From assembly GCA_000436755.1 (NCBI GenBank), contig FR887294.1, forward strand, positions 4,290 through 11,421: a stretch of DNA of 7,132 nt, read 5' to 3'. Below are positions 1 through 5,741 of the stretch, piece after piece (within the stretch, counting starts at the first letter, position 1; the number at the start of each line of letters is the position of its first letter). The stretch comes from Clostridium sp. CAG:253. Lineage in GTDB: Bacteria > Bacillota > Clostridia > Lachnospirales > Lachnospiraceae. The notes under the pieces are model-generated. The model worked only from the letters and a program-made list of their open reading frames with translations. It had not been told where the DNA came from and made no database searches. Both the position numbers and the translations under genes were made by a program.

Positions 1-495
1 ATGTGTATCTTTAAGACCAAGCTTTTTTACACGCTTATTCATAAGATTGACAAAATTCTTTACACTCCCTGAGACATGCTCTGCTGCTGCAAGACAAACT
101 TCATTTGCCGACTCAAGCATAATAGCATAAAGACACTGTTCCATCGACATTTTCTCTCCGGGCTCGGAATATACTGTCGAATCACCTGAACTTATTCCGT
201 ATGCAGCCTCTTTCGAGAACTTGACAGTATCACTCGGCAAACTGTTTTCCGCTGCAAGCAGTGCCGTAAGAATCTTAGTAATACTTGCCGGATAGCGTTT
301 TTCATGTATATTCTTTCCATATAATACAGTGCCGGTAGACACTTCCACAACAATCGCCGAACCACTTACAAAACTGCTCTTTGAAGGTCCCTTAGGCCAC
401 TCATCTGTCTTAGCTTGTACATTTACTCCTGATACTAAACTGCAGCATAATATTACTATAGCCATAAATGATGATATGATTCTTTTTATTTTCAT
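1..495 (-). CDS. D-alanyl-D-alanine carboxypeptidase (penicillin-binding protein, peptidase S11), 5' part only
   Basis: Secreted DD-carboxypeptidase that trims the terminal D-Ala from peptidoglycan stem peptides outside the membrane. Reading the minus strand from an ATG at 495-493 gives 165 residues without a stop, up to the window edge. Residues 1-28 form a signal peptide: Lys/Arg start, hydrophobic core, probable cleavage after Val-Gln-Ala28. The active-site SxxK motif is Ser71-Ile-Thr-Lys74, preceded by Tyr-Pro-Ala as in the family. The second motif, SxN, is Ser129-Ala-Asn131. The segment MNKRVKKLGLKDTH (152-165) matches the family's conserved stretch after SxN. The KTG motif and C-terminal domain would lie beyond base 1. 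The ribosome site is unusual: a run of six G (minus strand 505-500) four bases before the ATG. A DacF/DacB-like role in spore cortex is possible but cannot be separated here from a vegetative DacA role. The family call is secure. Confidence 0.93.
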   Translation of the reverse strand, partial: MKIKRIISSFMAIVILCCSLVSGVNVQAKTDEWPKGPSKSSFVSGSAIVVEVSTGTVLYGKNIHEKRYPASITKILTALLAAENSLPSDTVKFSKEAAYGISSGDSTVYSEPGEKMSMEQCLYAIMLESANEVCLAAAEHVSGSVKNFVNLMNKRVKKLGLKDTH

Positions 496-631
496 AAAGC
501 CCCCCGCTTCCTATGTAAATCGCACATCTACCGTGCATAAAACTTCCGTATCTTCATTTTTTAATTATTAATATTCTTTTAAAATCTAAAAAAAGACTAA
601 TCTTTTAGTAAGTTTCATTGCATATTTAACA

Positions 632-661
632 AATATAATATATCATTATACATACCGTCAA
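632..661 (-). promoter_or_regulatory. Candidate housekeeping promoter for the D-Ala-D-Ala carboxypeptidase gene
   Basis: On the minus strand, TTGACG (661-656) and TATATT (637-632) are separated by 18 bp, a reasonable sigma-A pair. Transcription would start near 625 and leave a leader of about 130 nt before the ATG at 495. The -35 element begins inside the T run that follows the tRNA. Alternatively the gene is read through from the tRNA promoter. The leader itself is AT-rich and shows no recognisable riboswitch. Confidence 0.45.
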
Positions 662-666
662 AAAAA

Positions 667-738
667 CACTCCCAGTAGGAATCGAACCTACAACTGCCCC
701 TTAGGAGGGGGCTGTTATATCCATTTAACTATGGGAGC
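667..738 (-). tRNA. tRNA-Arg, anticodon CCU
   Basis: The minus strand folds into a full cloverleaf. The acceptor stem pairs GCTCCCA (738-732) with TGGGAGT (674-668), including one G-U at the end. The anticodon stem is GCCCC/GGGGC around the 7-nt loop CTCCTAA, giving anticodon CCT at 705-703, which reads AGG. The T stem GTAGG/CCTAC encloses the loop TTCGATT. The variable loop is short (4 nt). The discriminator base is G (667). CCA is not encoded; the next bases are seven T (666-660), which may act in termination, so CCA must be added after transcription. Confidence 0.96.
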
Positions 739-749
739 ACACAAAACAT

Positions 750-778
750 ATTTTAGCATACTGTGACTTAGTAGTCAA
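750..778 (-). promoter_or_regulatory. Promoter of tRNA-Arg
   Basis: Minus-strand TTGACT (778-773), a 17-bp spacer, and TAAAAT (755-750) form a near-consensus housekeeping promoter. The expected start near 743 is only about 5 nt before the tRNA 5' end at 738. It overlaps the 5' leader of the divergent clpX, and its -35 box ends just before the clpX Shine-Dalgarno. Confidence 0.8.
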
Positions 779-794
779 GAAAAGGAGATAATTT

Positions 795-2279
795 ATGTCA
801 GACAATAACAACAATAATAATAATAACAATAATAATAATGATAATATAGAAAATACAAACAATTCAAATAATAACAACGATAATTATGAAGAGGTCTGCT
901 ATATATGCCGCCGCCCTGAAAGCAAAGCTGGTAAAATGATACATATTCCAAATAATATATGTATCTGTAATGATTGTATGCAGAAAACTTTTGATTCCAT
1001 GAACAACATGAATCTTAACGGTACTTTCCCTAATATGCCTTATATGGATATGTTCGGTTTTGGCATGCCGAATATGCCAAGTGGTGACGGAATACCAAAT
1101 TCCCAGAAAATCAAGAAAAAAAAACCGGCTGAAAAGAAAAAAACTGAAAATGTACAGACAGAAGTGTTTGATATAAAGCATCTTCCTGCTCCACATATTA
1201 TAAAATCAAAACTTGATGAATATGTTGTCGGTCAGGAATTTGCCAAAAAGGTAATGTCTGTTGCCGTTTACAACCATTATAAAAGAGTTTTATCAGACAA
1301 TATTGAAGAAGATGACGGCATCGAAATTGAAAAATCAAATATGCTGATGGTTGGCCCTACAGGATGTGGTAAAACTTACCTTGTTAAGACTCTTGCCAAA
1401 ATTCTTCAGGTTCCTCTTGCAATTACTGATGCAACTTCACTTACAGAAGCCGGATATATAGGTGATGACGTTGAAAGTGTTCTCTCAAAACTTCTCGCAG
1501 CTGCCGACAATGATGTTGAGAAAGCAGAACATGGAATTATTTTTATAGACGAAATTGACAAAATTGCAAAGAAAAGAAATACAAACAGCAGAGATGTAAG
1601 TGGCGAATCCGTACAGCAGGGAATGCTTAAACTTCTTGAGGGAAGTGATGTTGAAGTTCCTGTCGGTGCAACAAGCAAAAATGCAATGGTACCTCTCACA
1701 ACAGTAAACACAAGAAATATCCTGTTTATCTGCGGCGGTGCCTTCCCTGAACTCGAAAAAGTTATCAAAAACAGACTCACAAAACAGTCATCTATCGGTT
1801 TTGAAGCTGAACTTAAAGACAAATATGATAAAGACGAGAACATACTCGCAAAAGTTACAACCGAAGACCTCAGAGAATTTGGTATGATTCCTGAATTTTT
1901 GGGACGTCTTCCTATAGTATTTGCTCTGCAGGCAATGACTGAGGATATGCTTGTACAGATACTTACCCAGCCTAAAAATGCTATCTTAAAACAGTACAAA
2001 AAATTACTTGCACTTGATGAGGTTGACCTTAAATTTGATGACGATGCCGTTCATTGCATAGCTAAAAAAGCTCTCGAAAAAAATACCGGTGCAAGAGCAC
2101 TGCGTGCCATTATCGAAGATTTTATGCTTGACATAATGTATGAAATTCCAAAGGATGATATGATAGGAAGAGTTACTATTACCGAGGATTATATAAACCA
2201 TAAGGGTTCACCTCTTATAGAAATGCGTGAGAGCGGCGAAGCTAAAATCCTGACACAGAGAGAACTTCCGGAAGCATGA
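795..2279 (+). CDS. clpX: ATP-dependent Clp protease ATP-binding subunit ClpX, atypical (poly-Asn N-terminus, altered RKH loop)
   Basis: Cytoplasmic AAA+ unfoldase that threads tagged proteins into the ClpP chamber. AAAGGAG at 781-787, seven bases upstream, fixes the ATG. Layout: Asn-rich tail 4-30 (21 of 27 residues Asn); zinc-binding domain with Cys35/38/58/61 plus an extra Cys56; a Met/Asn then Lys-rich linker of about 67-122; AAA+ core from about 125. Walker A is GPTGCGKT (187-194), with Cys for the usual Ser. The pore loop is GYIG (220-223), usually GYVG. Walker B is IIFIDEID (248-255). Other motifs are the arginine finger GR371 and sensor-2 GAR434. The ClpP-docking tripeptide IGF is at 334-336. 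In a hand alignment with E. coli ClpX the RKH motif falls on Ser294-Lys295-Asn296. The protein is about 70 residues longer than a usual ClpX, through its tail and linker. No clpP, tig or lon lies beside it, so it may be a second ClpX with its own substrates; that part is inference. ClpX identity is secure. Confidence 0.95.
   Translation: MSDNNNNNNNNNNNNDNIENTNNSNNNNDNYEEVCYICRRPESKAGKMIHIPNNICICNDCMQKTFDSMNNMNLNGTFPNMPYMDMFGFGMPNMPSGDGIPNSQKIKKKKPAEKKKTENVQTEVFDIKHLPAPHIIKSKLDEYVVGQEFAKKVMSVAVYNHYKRVLSDNIEEDDGIEIEKSNMLMVGPTGCGKTYLVKTLAKILQVPLAITDATSLTEAGYIGDDVESVLSKLLAAADNDVEKAEHGIIFIDEIDKIAKKRNTNSRDVSGESVQQGMLKLLEGSDVEVPVGATSKNAMVPLTTVNTRNILFICGGAFPELEKVIKNRLTKQSSIGFEAELKDKYDKDENILAKVTTEDLREFGMIPEFLGRLPIVFALQAMTEDMLVQILTQPKNAILKQYKKLLALDEVDLKFDDDAVHCIAKKALEKNTGARALRAIIEDFMLDIMYEIPKDDMIGRVTITEDYINHKGSPLIEMRESGEAKILTQRELPEA
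804..839 (+). repeat. AAT/AAC trinucleotide run encoding 12 consecutive Asn
   Basis: Twelve codons in a row, nine AAT and three AAC, follow Met-Ser-Asp at the start of clpX. Further Asn codons follow up to residue 30. Because the run is a near-perfect trinucleotide repeat, its length could vary by slippage without breaking the frame. Length variation itself is not visible from one sequence. Confidence 0.9.
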
Positions 2280-2303
2280 TTTTAATCTGTTTATAAATAA
2301 TAT

Positions 2304-2356
2304 GCCCGATAATGACTATTTTCGACTTTTCAAATCGTTAATATTCGCTATCGGGC
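2304..2356. terminator. Bidirectional hairpin between convergent clpX and the DUF885 gene
   Basis: GCCCGATA (2304-2311) pairs perfectly with TATCGGGC (2349-2356) across an AT-rich 37-nt interior. The plus strand continues TGTTTTATT, a modest U tract suited to ending clpX. The minus strand continues into AT-rich DNA with weaker U character. The long loop makes it an imperfect intrinsic terminator, but its place between two convergent stop codons supports the role. Confidence 0.6.
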
Positions 2357-2373
2357 TGTTTTATTCACTATTT

Positions 2374-4173
2374 TTAAATTGTCTGTTGTTTTATCCATTT
2401 ATCCAATTGTTCATTTAATAATTTAAACGGTGCTTCTCCCATTGCAAGTATAAATTTATGAAACTTTTTTGGTGTAAACTTTTTTCCAAGTTTCTTTTCT
2501 GCTTTCTGATACATCTGCTCAATTTCCAAATACCCTATTGTATATTTGAGATAATTAGCCGGTTCTGACACTATGCTGTCATATACCGTTTTGCTCTGTT
2601 CCAGATTAAAACCATATGCAGAAAGATACTTTGTGAGCTTAGATAAATCCCAGCCATTATAATTTATTCCTATATCTGCTTTCGCATATATGCACAGAGT
2701 AGCTGCCGTATTTTCACTAAGTATCTCTGCTGTTTCTTTGTCAAGCCCGGCATATTTATAACTGTACAGTTCCGCATAAGTCCCCCAGCCCTCTACATAG
2801 CCGCCCACATTTACTATACTCCTGAATGGAGCAGGTGATTTTGAATAAAAATAGCAGTTCTGATAGAGATGTCCCGGATAACTCTCATGTGCTATTGTAG
2901 TAAATGCTTTACTTAAATCATATTTTTTATTTCCGTTAAGATACACAACATTATTATTATAATTATCTATTGCCGGCGTGAGATAAAATGCCGGACTAAG
3001 ACTTTCCTCAAGTGAACTGTCAACATATTTAACCTGATAATTTATATCATCGGGCAATGCCGGAAAATCTTCTTTCATTGCCTTTTTTAAATGCTCTATA
3101 ACTTCTTTGGGTTTTGTATACTTGTATTTAACATTTATGGCATTTTCATAAACTTTTGAATTTTTTGCAATTATTTCCGATATGTTTTTATGTGCATCTT
3201 TTAACTTTTTGTCAGTGAGAATTTCCATTTCACTTACACTTCTGTTAGAACCTGTTTTTACTTTTGCAAGATACTCATAATATTTCTTTCCGTTTTTAAA
3301 TCCGCAAAGACCCCCATTATTTTTTCCCGTGCCTTTAAGAGCATTCAAGCCGTCAATAAGCGTTCTGTATGCCGGAATAACTTTATTTATAACCGCACTT
3401 TTATTCTGAGCAATAAATTTATTTTTTTTCTCTGTACTTAACCCTTGCAAAGACGCAAGCCTGTTTTCAAATGTCGTGATAAGATAATTGTTCTCCGTAT
3501 TTTTTATAAATGCACTGCACTGTTTTACCACAAGCTCTACATTGGAATCACTCATAAACAAACCCTTGCCGGCTTTGTATTTTTCATATTCCATAATATC
3601 CTTAAAATAGTCAGGAACAAGATTTAACAGTTTAATATAATTTTCTACATCCTTTATCGAATAAAAATTATATTCAACCAGAAGTACAGGAAGCTGTGCC
3701 TGAACCCCTGAAGTTTCACTCAAATATTCATCATACCCCTGATAATCTGAAGATTCCAGATTTATATCAATCATATACTCGGCAAGGTCATACATAAACT
3801 GCTGCGATTTCGTCAGCTTATCATAATTAAAACTTCTAAGTGTTGCTTTTGTATTCTCGTATACCGAATATGTACTATGCTGTTCATTCTCATCTGCACT
3901 TCCAAAACTGACCTCAATATTATCAAGTCCATAGATTTTTTTATTCTTTAATGTATAATTTAATGTCAACGTGTCATTTGATACGTTATCAATGAAAAGC
4001 TGATTTAAAAATGCATCAAAATCCTCCTGCATTTTTTTAACACTTCTCGAATTGTCATAGTTCACGTTTTCCTGCAAAACACTGATTACAGAAAAATAAT
4101 TTCCTTTTATTGCTCCAAATGCAAACAATCCAAAAAGCACCGCTATTAAAATTTTAGTCAACTTATTTTTCAA
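2374..4173 (-). CDS. DUF885 family protein, predicted membrane-anchored zinc metallopeptidase
   Basis: A 599-residue extracytoplasmic protein. The start is TTG (4173-4171), supported by GGTGGTG at 4187-4181 and by an in-frame TGA just upstream that excludes a longer form. Residues 5-22 form one hydrophobic segment after a Lys-rich start. This is an uncleaved anchor or signal peptide; no lipobox is seen. The rest is hydrophilic and mostly helical. The family hallmarks are HESYPGH (429-435), EGWGTYAE (461-468) and a C-terminal PANYLKYTIGYLEI block (538-551). They correspond to the HExxPGH, EGW and Y-x-IG-x-L blocks of DUF885. His429, Glu430, His435 and Glu461 would supply the metal site and the general base, by analogy with gluzincin peptidases. 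Substrate is unknown; cleavage of short peptides or wall peptides is a guess. The gene stands alone and converges on clpX. Family call secure, activity inferred. Confidence 0.88.
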   Translation of the reverse strand: MKNKLTKILIAVLFGLFAFGAIKGNYFSVISVLQENVNYDNSRSVKKMQEDFDAFLNQLFIDNVSNDTLTLNYTLKNKKIYGLDNIEVSFGSADENEQHSTYSVYENTKATLRSFNYDKLTKSQQFMYDLAEYMIDINLESSDYQGYDEYLSETSGVQAQLPVLLVEYNFYSIKDVENYIKLLNLVPDYFKDIMEYEKYKAGKGLFMSDSNVELVVKQCSAFIKNTENNYLITTFENRLASLQGLSTEKKNKFIAQNKSAVINKVIPAYRTLIDGLNALKGTGKNNGGLCGFKNGKKYYEYLAKVKTGSNRSVSEMEILTDKKLKDAHKNISEIIAKNSKVYENAINVKYKYTKPKEVIEHLKKAMKEDFPALPDDINYQVKYVDSSLEESLSPAFYLTPAIDNYNNNVVYLNGNKKYDLSKAFTTIAHESYPGHLYQNCYFYSKSPAPFRSIVNVGGYVEGWGTYAELYSYKYAGLDKETAEILSENTAATLCIYAKADIGINYNGWDLSKLTKYLSAYGFNLEQSKTVYDSIVSEPANYLKYTIGYLEIEQMYQKAEKKLGKKFTPKKFHKFILAMGEAPFKLLNEQLDKWIKQQTI

Positions 4174-4216
4174 TTTATTTCACCACCTTTTTTATATATT
4201 TACTTTAAATTGCCAT

Positions 4217-4245
4217 ATTTTATGTGTAAAATGAATAATTAACAA
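4217..4245 (-). promoter_or_regulatory. Candidate sigma-A promoter for the DUF885 gene
   Basis: Minus-strand TTGTTA (4245-4240), a 17-bp spacer, and TAAAAT (4222-4217). Transcription would start near 4210, leaving a leader of about 37 nt that contains the GGTGGTG ribosome site. The -35 box matches consensus at 4 of 6 bases and the -10 box at 5 of 6. Confidence 0.55.
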
Positions 4246-4418
4246 ATATTGCAAAAGTTTAGAAAAACGATTAGATATTTCGTATATCACCCAGCCGAAA
4301 TAATCGACATTTTTTTACATATAAAGTTAAAATACTTTATTTTTTTGTATATACTTTTCTCTGCAAACATGTTAAGATAAATATATCAAGGGATGCGTTC
4401 AGCAATAAAAGCATACTT

Positions 4419-4447
4419 TTGGTATTACTCGTAACTTTAAACATAAT
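4419..4447 (+). promoter_or_regulatory. Candidate promoter for the small ORF at 4503
   Basis: TTGGTA (4419-4424), a 17-bp spacer, and CATAAT (4442-4447) match a housekeeping promoter at 4 of 6 and 5 of 6 bases. The same bases could be read as a weak sigma-E pair (GGTATT, then CATAATTAT after 15 bp), which would fit the sporulation genes downstream. The sequence cannot decide between the two. Confidence 0.4.
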
Positions 4448-4502
4448 TATGGTTAATGCACTTTAAACCTATAGATATCAGCGCAGAAATGAGGTTATCC
4501 AT

Positions 4503-4739
4503 ATGCTTGCAGAACAGAATACTTTATCCACGAAATCCGCTAATACATACGAAAATATACTTTTGGGATTTTTTAAGATTTTTAAAAAAGACAAAACACT
4601 AAATCCAATCAATTATATTGTTTCAAACTTTGACATCTATGACGAGACTATTCCAGACTATATCCCTTTTTTAATAAACTTTAACCATTCGGAATACCTT
4701 TTAAACATTTTGATATGGGATTATGAACAGCTCTGCTAA
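4503..4739 (+). CDS. Hypothetical 78-residue protein
   Basis: I do not recognise this protein. It starts with ATG at 4503, with GAGG at 4491-4494 eight bases upstream and a candidate promoter about 55 bp above the start. The sequence is mixed, with Lys/Asn and aromatic residues: an amphipathic N-terminal part (about 12-33, with IFKKDKT) and a C-terminal half with an acidic stretch (DIYDETIPDY) and a hydrophobic end (YLLNILIWDYEQLC). No signal peptide and no clear transmembrane helix are present, and the only Cys is the last residue. It lies about 245 bp before cotJA on the same strand. Its leader shares two exact words with the cotJ leaders, CGCAGAAATGAGG and TGCACTTTAAAC. That hints at co-regulation or a common origin. 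It could also be the remnant of a longer gene, because AT-rich repetitive DNA begins right after the stop. Confidence 0.5.
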   Translation: MLAEQNTLSTKSANTYENILLGFFKIFKKDKTLNPINYIVSNFDIYDETIPDYIPFLINFNHSEYLLNILIWDYEQLC

Positions 4740-4756
4740 TCAAAATTCCATTTTAC

Positions 4757-4822
4757 TTTTTTAAATGTTTTTATTTAATTTTTTAATGTTTCTATCTGAA
4801 TTTTTAATATTTTTACTCTGAA
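4757..4822 (+). repeat. Three tandem 22-bp AT-rich repeats
   Basis: Three consecutive 22-bp units (4757-4778, 4779-4800, 4801-4822) follow the pattern T5-6, A2-3, TG or TA, T-rich, then ATCTGAA or a close variant. A looser fourth unit ends in the same TCTGAA at 4846. The units are diverged, mainly at the centre. There is no coding potential. They sit between the 78-residue ORF and the cotJ leader. Confidence 0.6.
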
Positions 4823-4888
4823 ATGTTTCTTGAATTTTAATCTGAATAACAGTCCTTATTAACTTTTGCACTTTAAACAGTCATGTAA

Positions 4889-4914
4889 CATATTGTCTGA
4901 TTTTTCATATAAAT
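4889..4914 (+). promoter_or_regulatory. Possible cotJ operon promoter region (sigma-E-like -10 words)
   Basis: In Bacillus the cotJ operon is read by the mother-cell factor sigma-E, with a -10 like CATACAnT. Two partial matches occur here: CATATTGT (4889-4896) and CATATAAAT (4906-4914). Neither has a convincing -35 partner at the usual distance; ACATATT lies 2-3 bp too close to the second. The exact promoter is therefore unresolved. Confidence 0.25.
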
Positions 4915-4984
4915 ATATGGATTAGATATATAAGTATATTCTAATTTATAAAATATATGATTCTGATAACGAAAGGAATTTTAT

Positions 4985-5422
4985 ATGAATAATATGAATT
5001 TCAGACGACAAACAAATTGTCAGAGCTGTGGAAACTGCCAACAGCAGAATAATGTATCTGACTCTGACCGCTGCTGCAACAAACCTGTCATTGAACCAAG
5101 AAATGACAACCAGGGATGTGGTCGCCAGATGGGTTCGCAGTGCAGCAACGGCTGCAACAGGCAGAATGTAAACCCTATTCAAAATAATTGTAACTGTAAT
5201 AATATGCAGTCTGTAACTAATGAAAATTGTGCAGAAGCAATTTCTCATATTGATATGCATAACATTCCTATAGGAATCGGATATGTTCCATGGCAAAAAT
5301 GGAGAAAGATAAATGCACTTTGTGACGGTCTTTCACAGGGAACAATTTTCAAAGAATTATCTTTACCTTTCTATGGTTGTATTCCAAATAGTTTTTGCAA
5401 TAATAAAGGAGGTACAAGATGA
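4985..5422 (+). CDS. cotJA: Spore coat-associated protein CotJA with Cys-rich N-terminal extension
   Basis: Spore coat component needed in Bacillus for CotJC to enter the coat. AAAGGA at 4972-4977 supports the ATG. The C-terminal part, about residues 90-132, carries the family signature: Ile-Pro-Ile-Gly-Ile-Gly-Tyr-Val-Pro-Trp-Gln-Lys-Trp (94-106), then GTIFKELSLPFYGC (119-132). Residues 1-85 are a low-complexity extension rich in Asn, Gln and Cys. It has 11 of the protein's 14 Cys, including C12xxC15xxC18, C30-C31, C53xxxC57 and C69-x-C71. At 145 residues the protein is well above the roughly 80 of the Bacillus form. The extension may cross-link or bind metal in the coat; that is inference. 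It is the first gene of cotJABC and overlaps cotJB by 4 nt. Confidence 0.92.
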   Translation: MNNMNFRRQTNCQSCGNCQQQNNVSDSDRCCNKPVIEPRNDNQGCGRQMGSQCSNGCNRQNVNPIQNNCNCNNMQSVTNENCAEAISHIDMHNIPIGIGYVPWQKWRKINALCDGLSQGTIFKELSLPFYGCIPNSFCNNKGGTR

Positions 5423-5664
5423 ACAGAGAAAAGCATAATCTTTTAGCCTATATCACTCAGGTAAGCTTCGCAATGGATGACACGGTTTTATTTCTTGACA
5501 CTCATCCCTGTGACAAAGAAGCCCTTTGTTATTACGAGCAGCTAAAAAAAGAAAGAAGAGATGCTGTAAGAGAATATACGCAAAAATACGGACCTCTCTC
5601 AAAATATGACGTTGAAGATTCCTGCTATTGGGAATGGGTAAAAGACCCATGGCCTTGGGAGTAA
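5419..5664 (+). CDS. cotJB: Spore coat protein CotJB
   Basis: Small spore coat protein of the cotJ operon, deposited with CotJA and CotJC in the inner coat. It has 81 residues, close to the usual length. It starts in an ATGA overlap with the cotJA stop and has a strong ribosome site, AAAGGAGGT (5405-5413), inside the end of cotJA, so the two are probably translationally coupled. Family marks are the helical N-terminus, the DTHPCDKEAL stretch (27-36), and the C-terminal WEWVKDPWPWE (71-81), whose PWPWE ending is typical. No catalytic residues are known for this family. Confidence 0.93.
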   Translation: MNREKHNLLAYITQVSFAMDDTVLFLDTHPCDKEALCYYEQLKKERRDAVREYTQKYGPLSKYDVEDSCYWEWVKDPWPWE

Positions 5665-5665
5665 A

Positions 5666-5728
5666 GGAGCACCGTTCTGCTCCGGCAAAATCAAAATAAT
5701 ATATTAAAAATCTTTGCGATTGTCGCAG
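5666..5728 (+). promoter_or_regulatory. Two small hairpins between cotJB and cotJC
   Basis: GGAGCA (5666-5671) pairs with TGCTCC (5678-5683) around a 6-nt loop directly after the cotJB stop; no U tract follows. TTGCGA (5714-5719) pairs with TCGCAG (5723-5728, one U-G) around TTG and ends four bases before GAGG, the cotJC ribosome site. They may affect mRNA stability or cotJC translation relative to cotJAB. The structure is seen; the role is inferred. Confidence 0.4.
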
Positions 5729-5741
5729 AAATGAGGAATTT

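Larger units (their letters stand above)
4174..4502. other. Divergent AT-rich intergenic region
   Basis: No credible coding sequence is seen in these 329 bp between the DUF885 gene (minus) and the small ORF at 4503 (plus). The region holds a candidate promoter for each flanking gene. It also holds a perfect 7-bp inverted repeat, ATAAAGT (4321-4327) and ACTTTAT (4334-4340), followed on the plus strand by T's to 4346. That hairpin looks like a weak terminator, but no plus-strand gene ends upstream of it, so it may be chance in AT-rich DNA. Confidence 0.5.

Noticed and set aside
329..571. Plus-strand 80-codon ORF
   Set aside because: It lies antisense to the signal peptide and active-site region of the D-Ala-D-Ala carboxypeptidase, whose motifs are clear. 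It has no family features.
757..764. CATACTGT as a sigma-E -10 for clpX
   Set aside because: No ATATT-like -35 lies about 14 bp upstream; the nearest one is only a few bases away.
1406..1999. Minus-strand 197-codon ORF inside clpX
   Set aside because: Shadow of the AAA+ core; Ser/Leu-rich and without a ribosome site. The plus-strand frame carries all ClpX motifs.
4321..4346. Intrinsic terminator (7-bp AT-only-type hairpin plus T run)
   Set aside because: Only one G-C pair in the stem and no plus-strand gene ends upstream, so I mention it only as part of the intergenic region.
4757..4846. CRISPR-like array
   Set aside because: The 22-bp units are directly adjacent, diverged and without spacers, and no cas gene is in the window.
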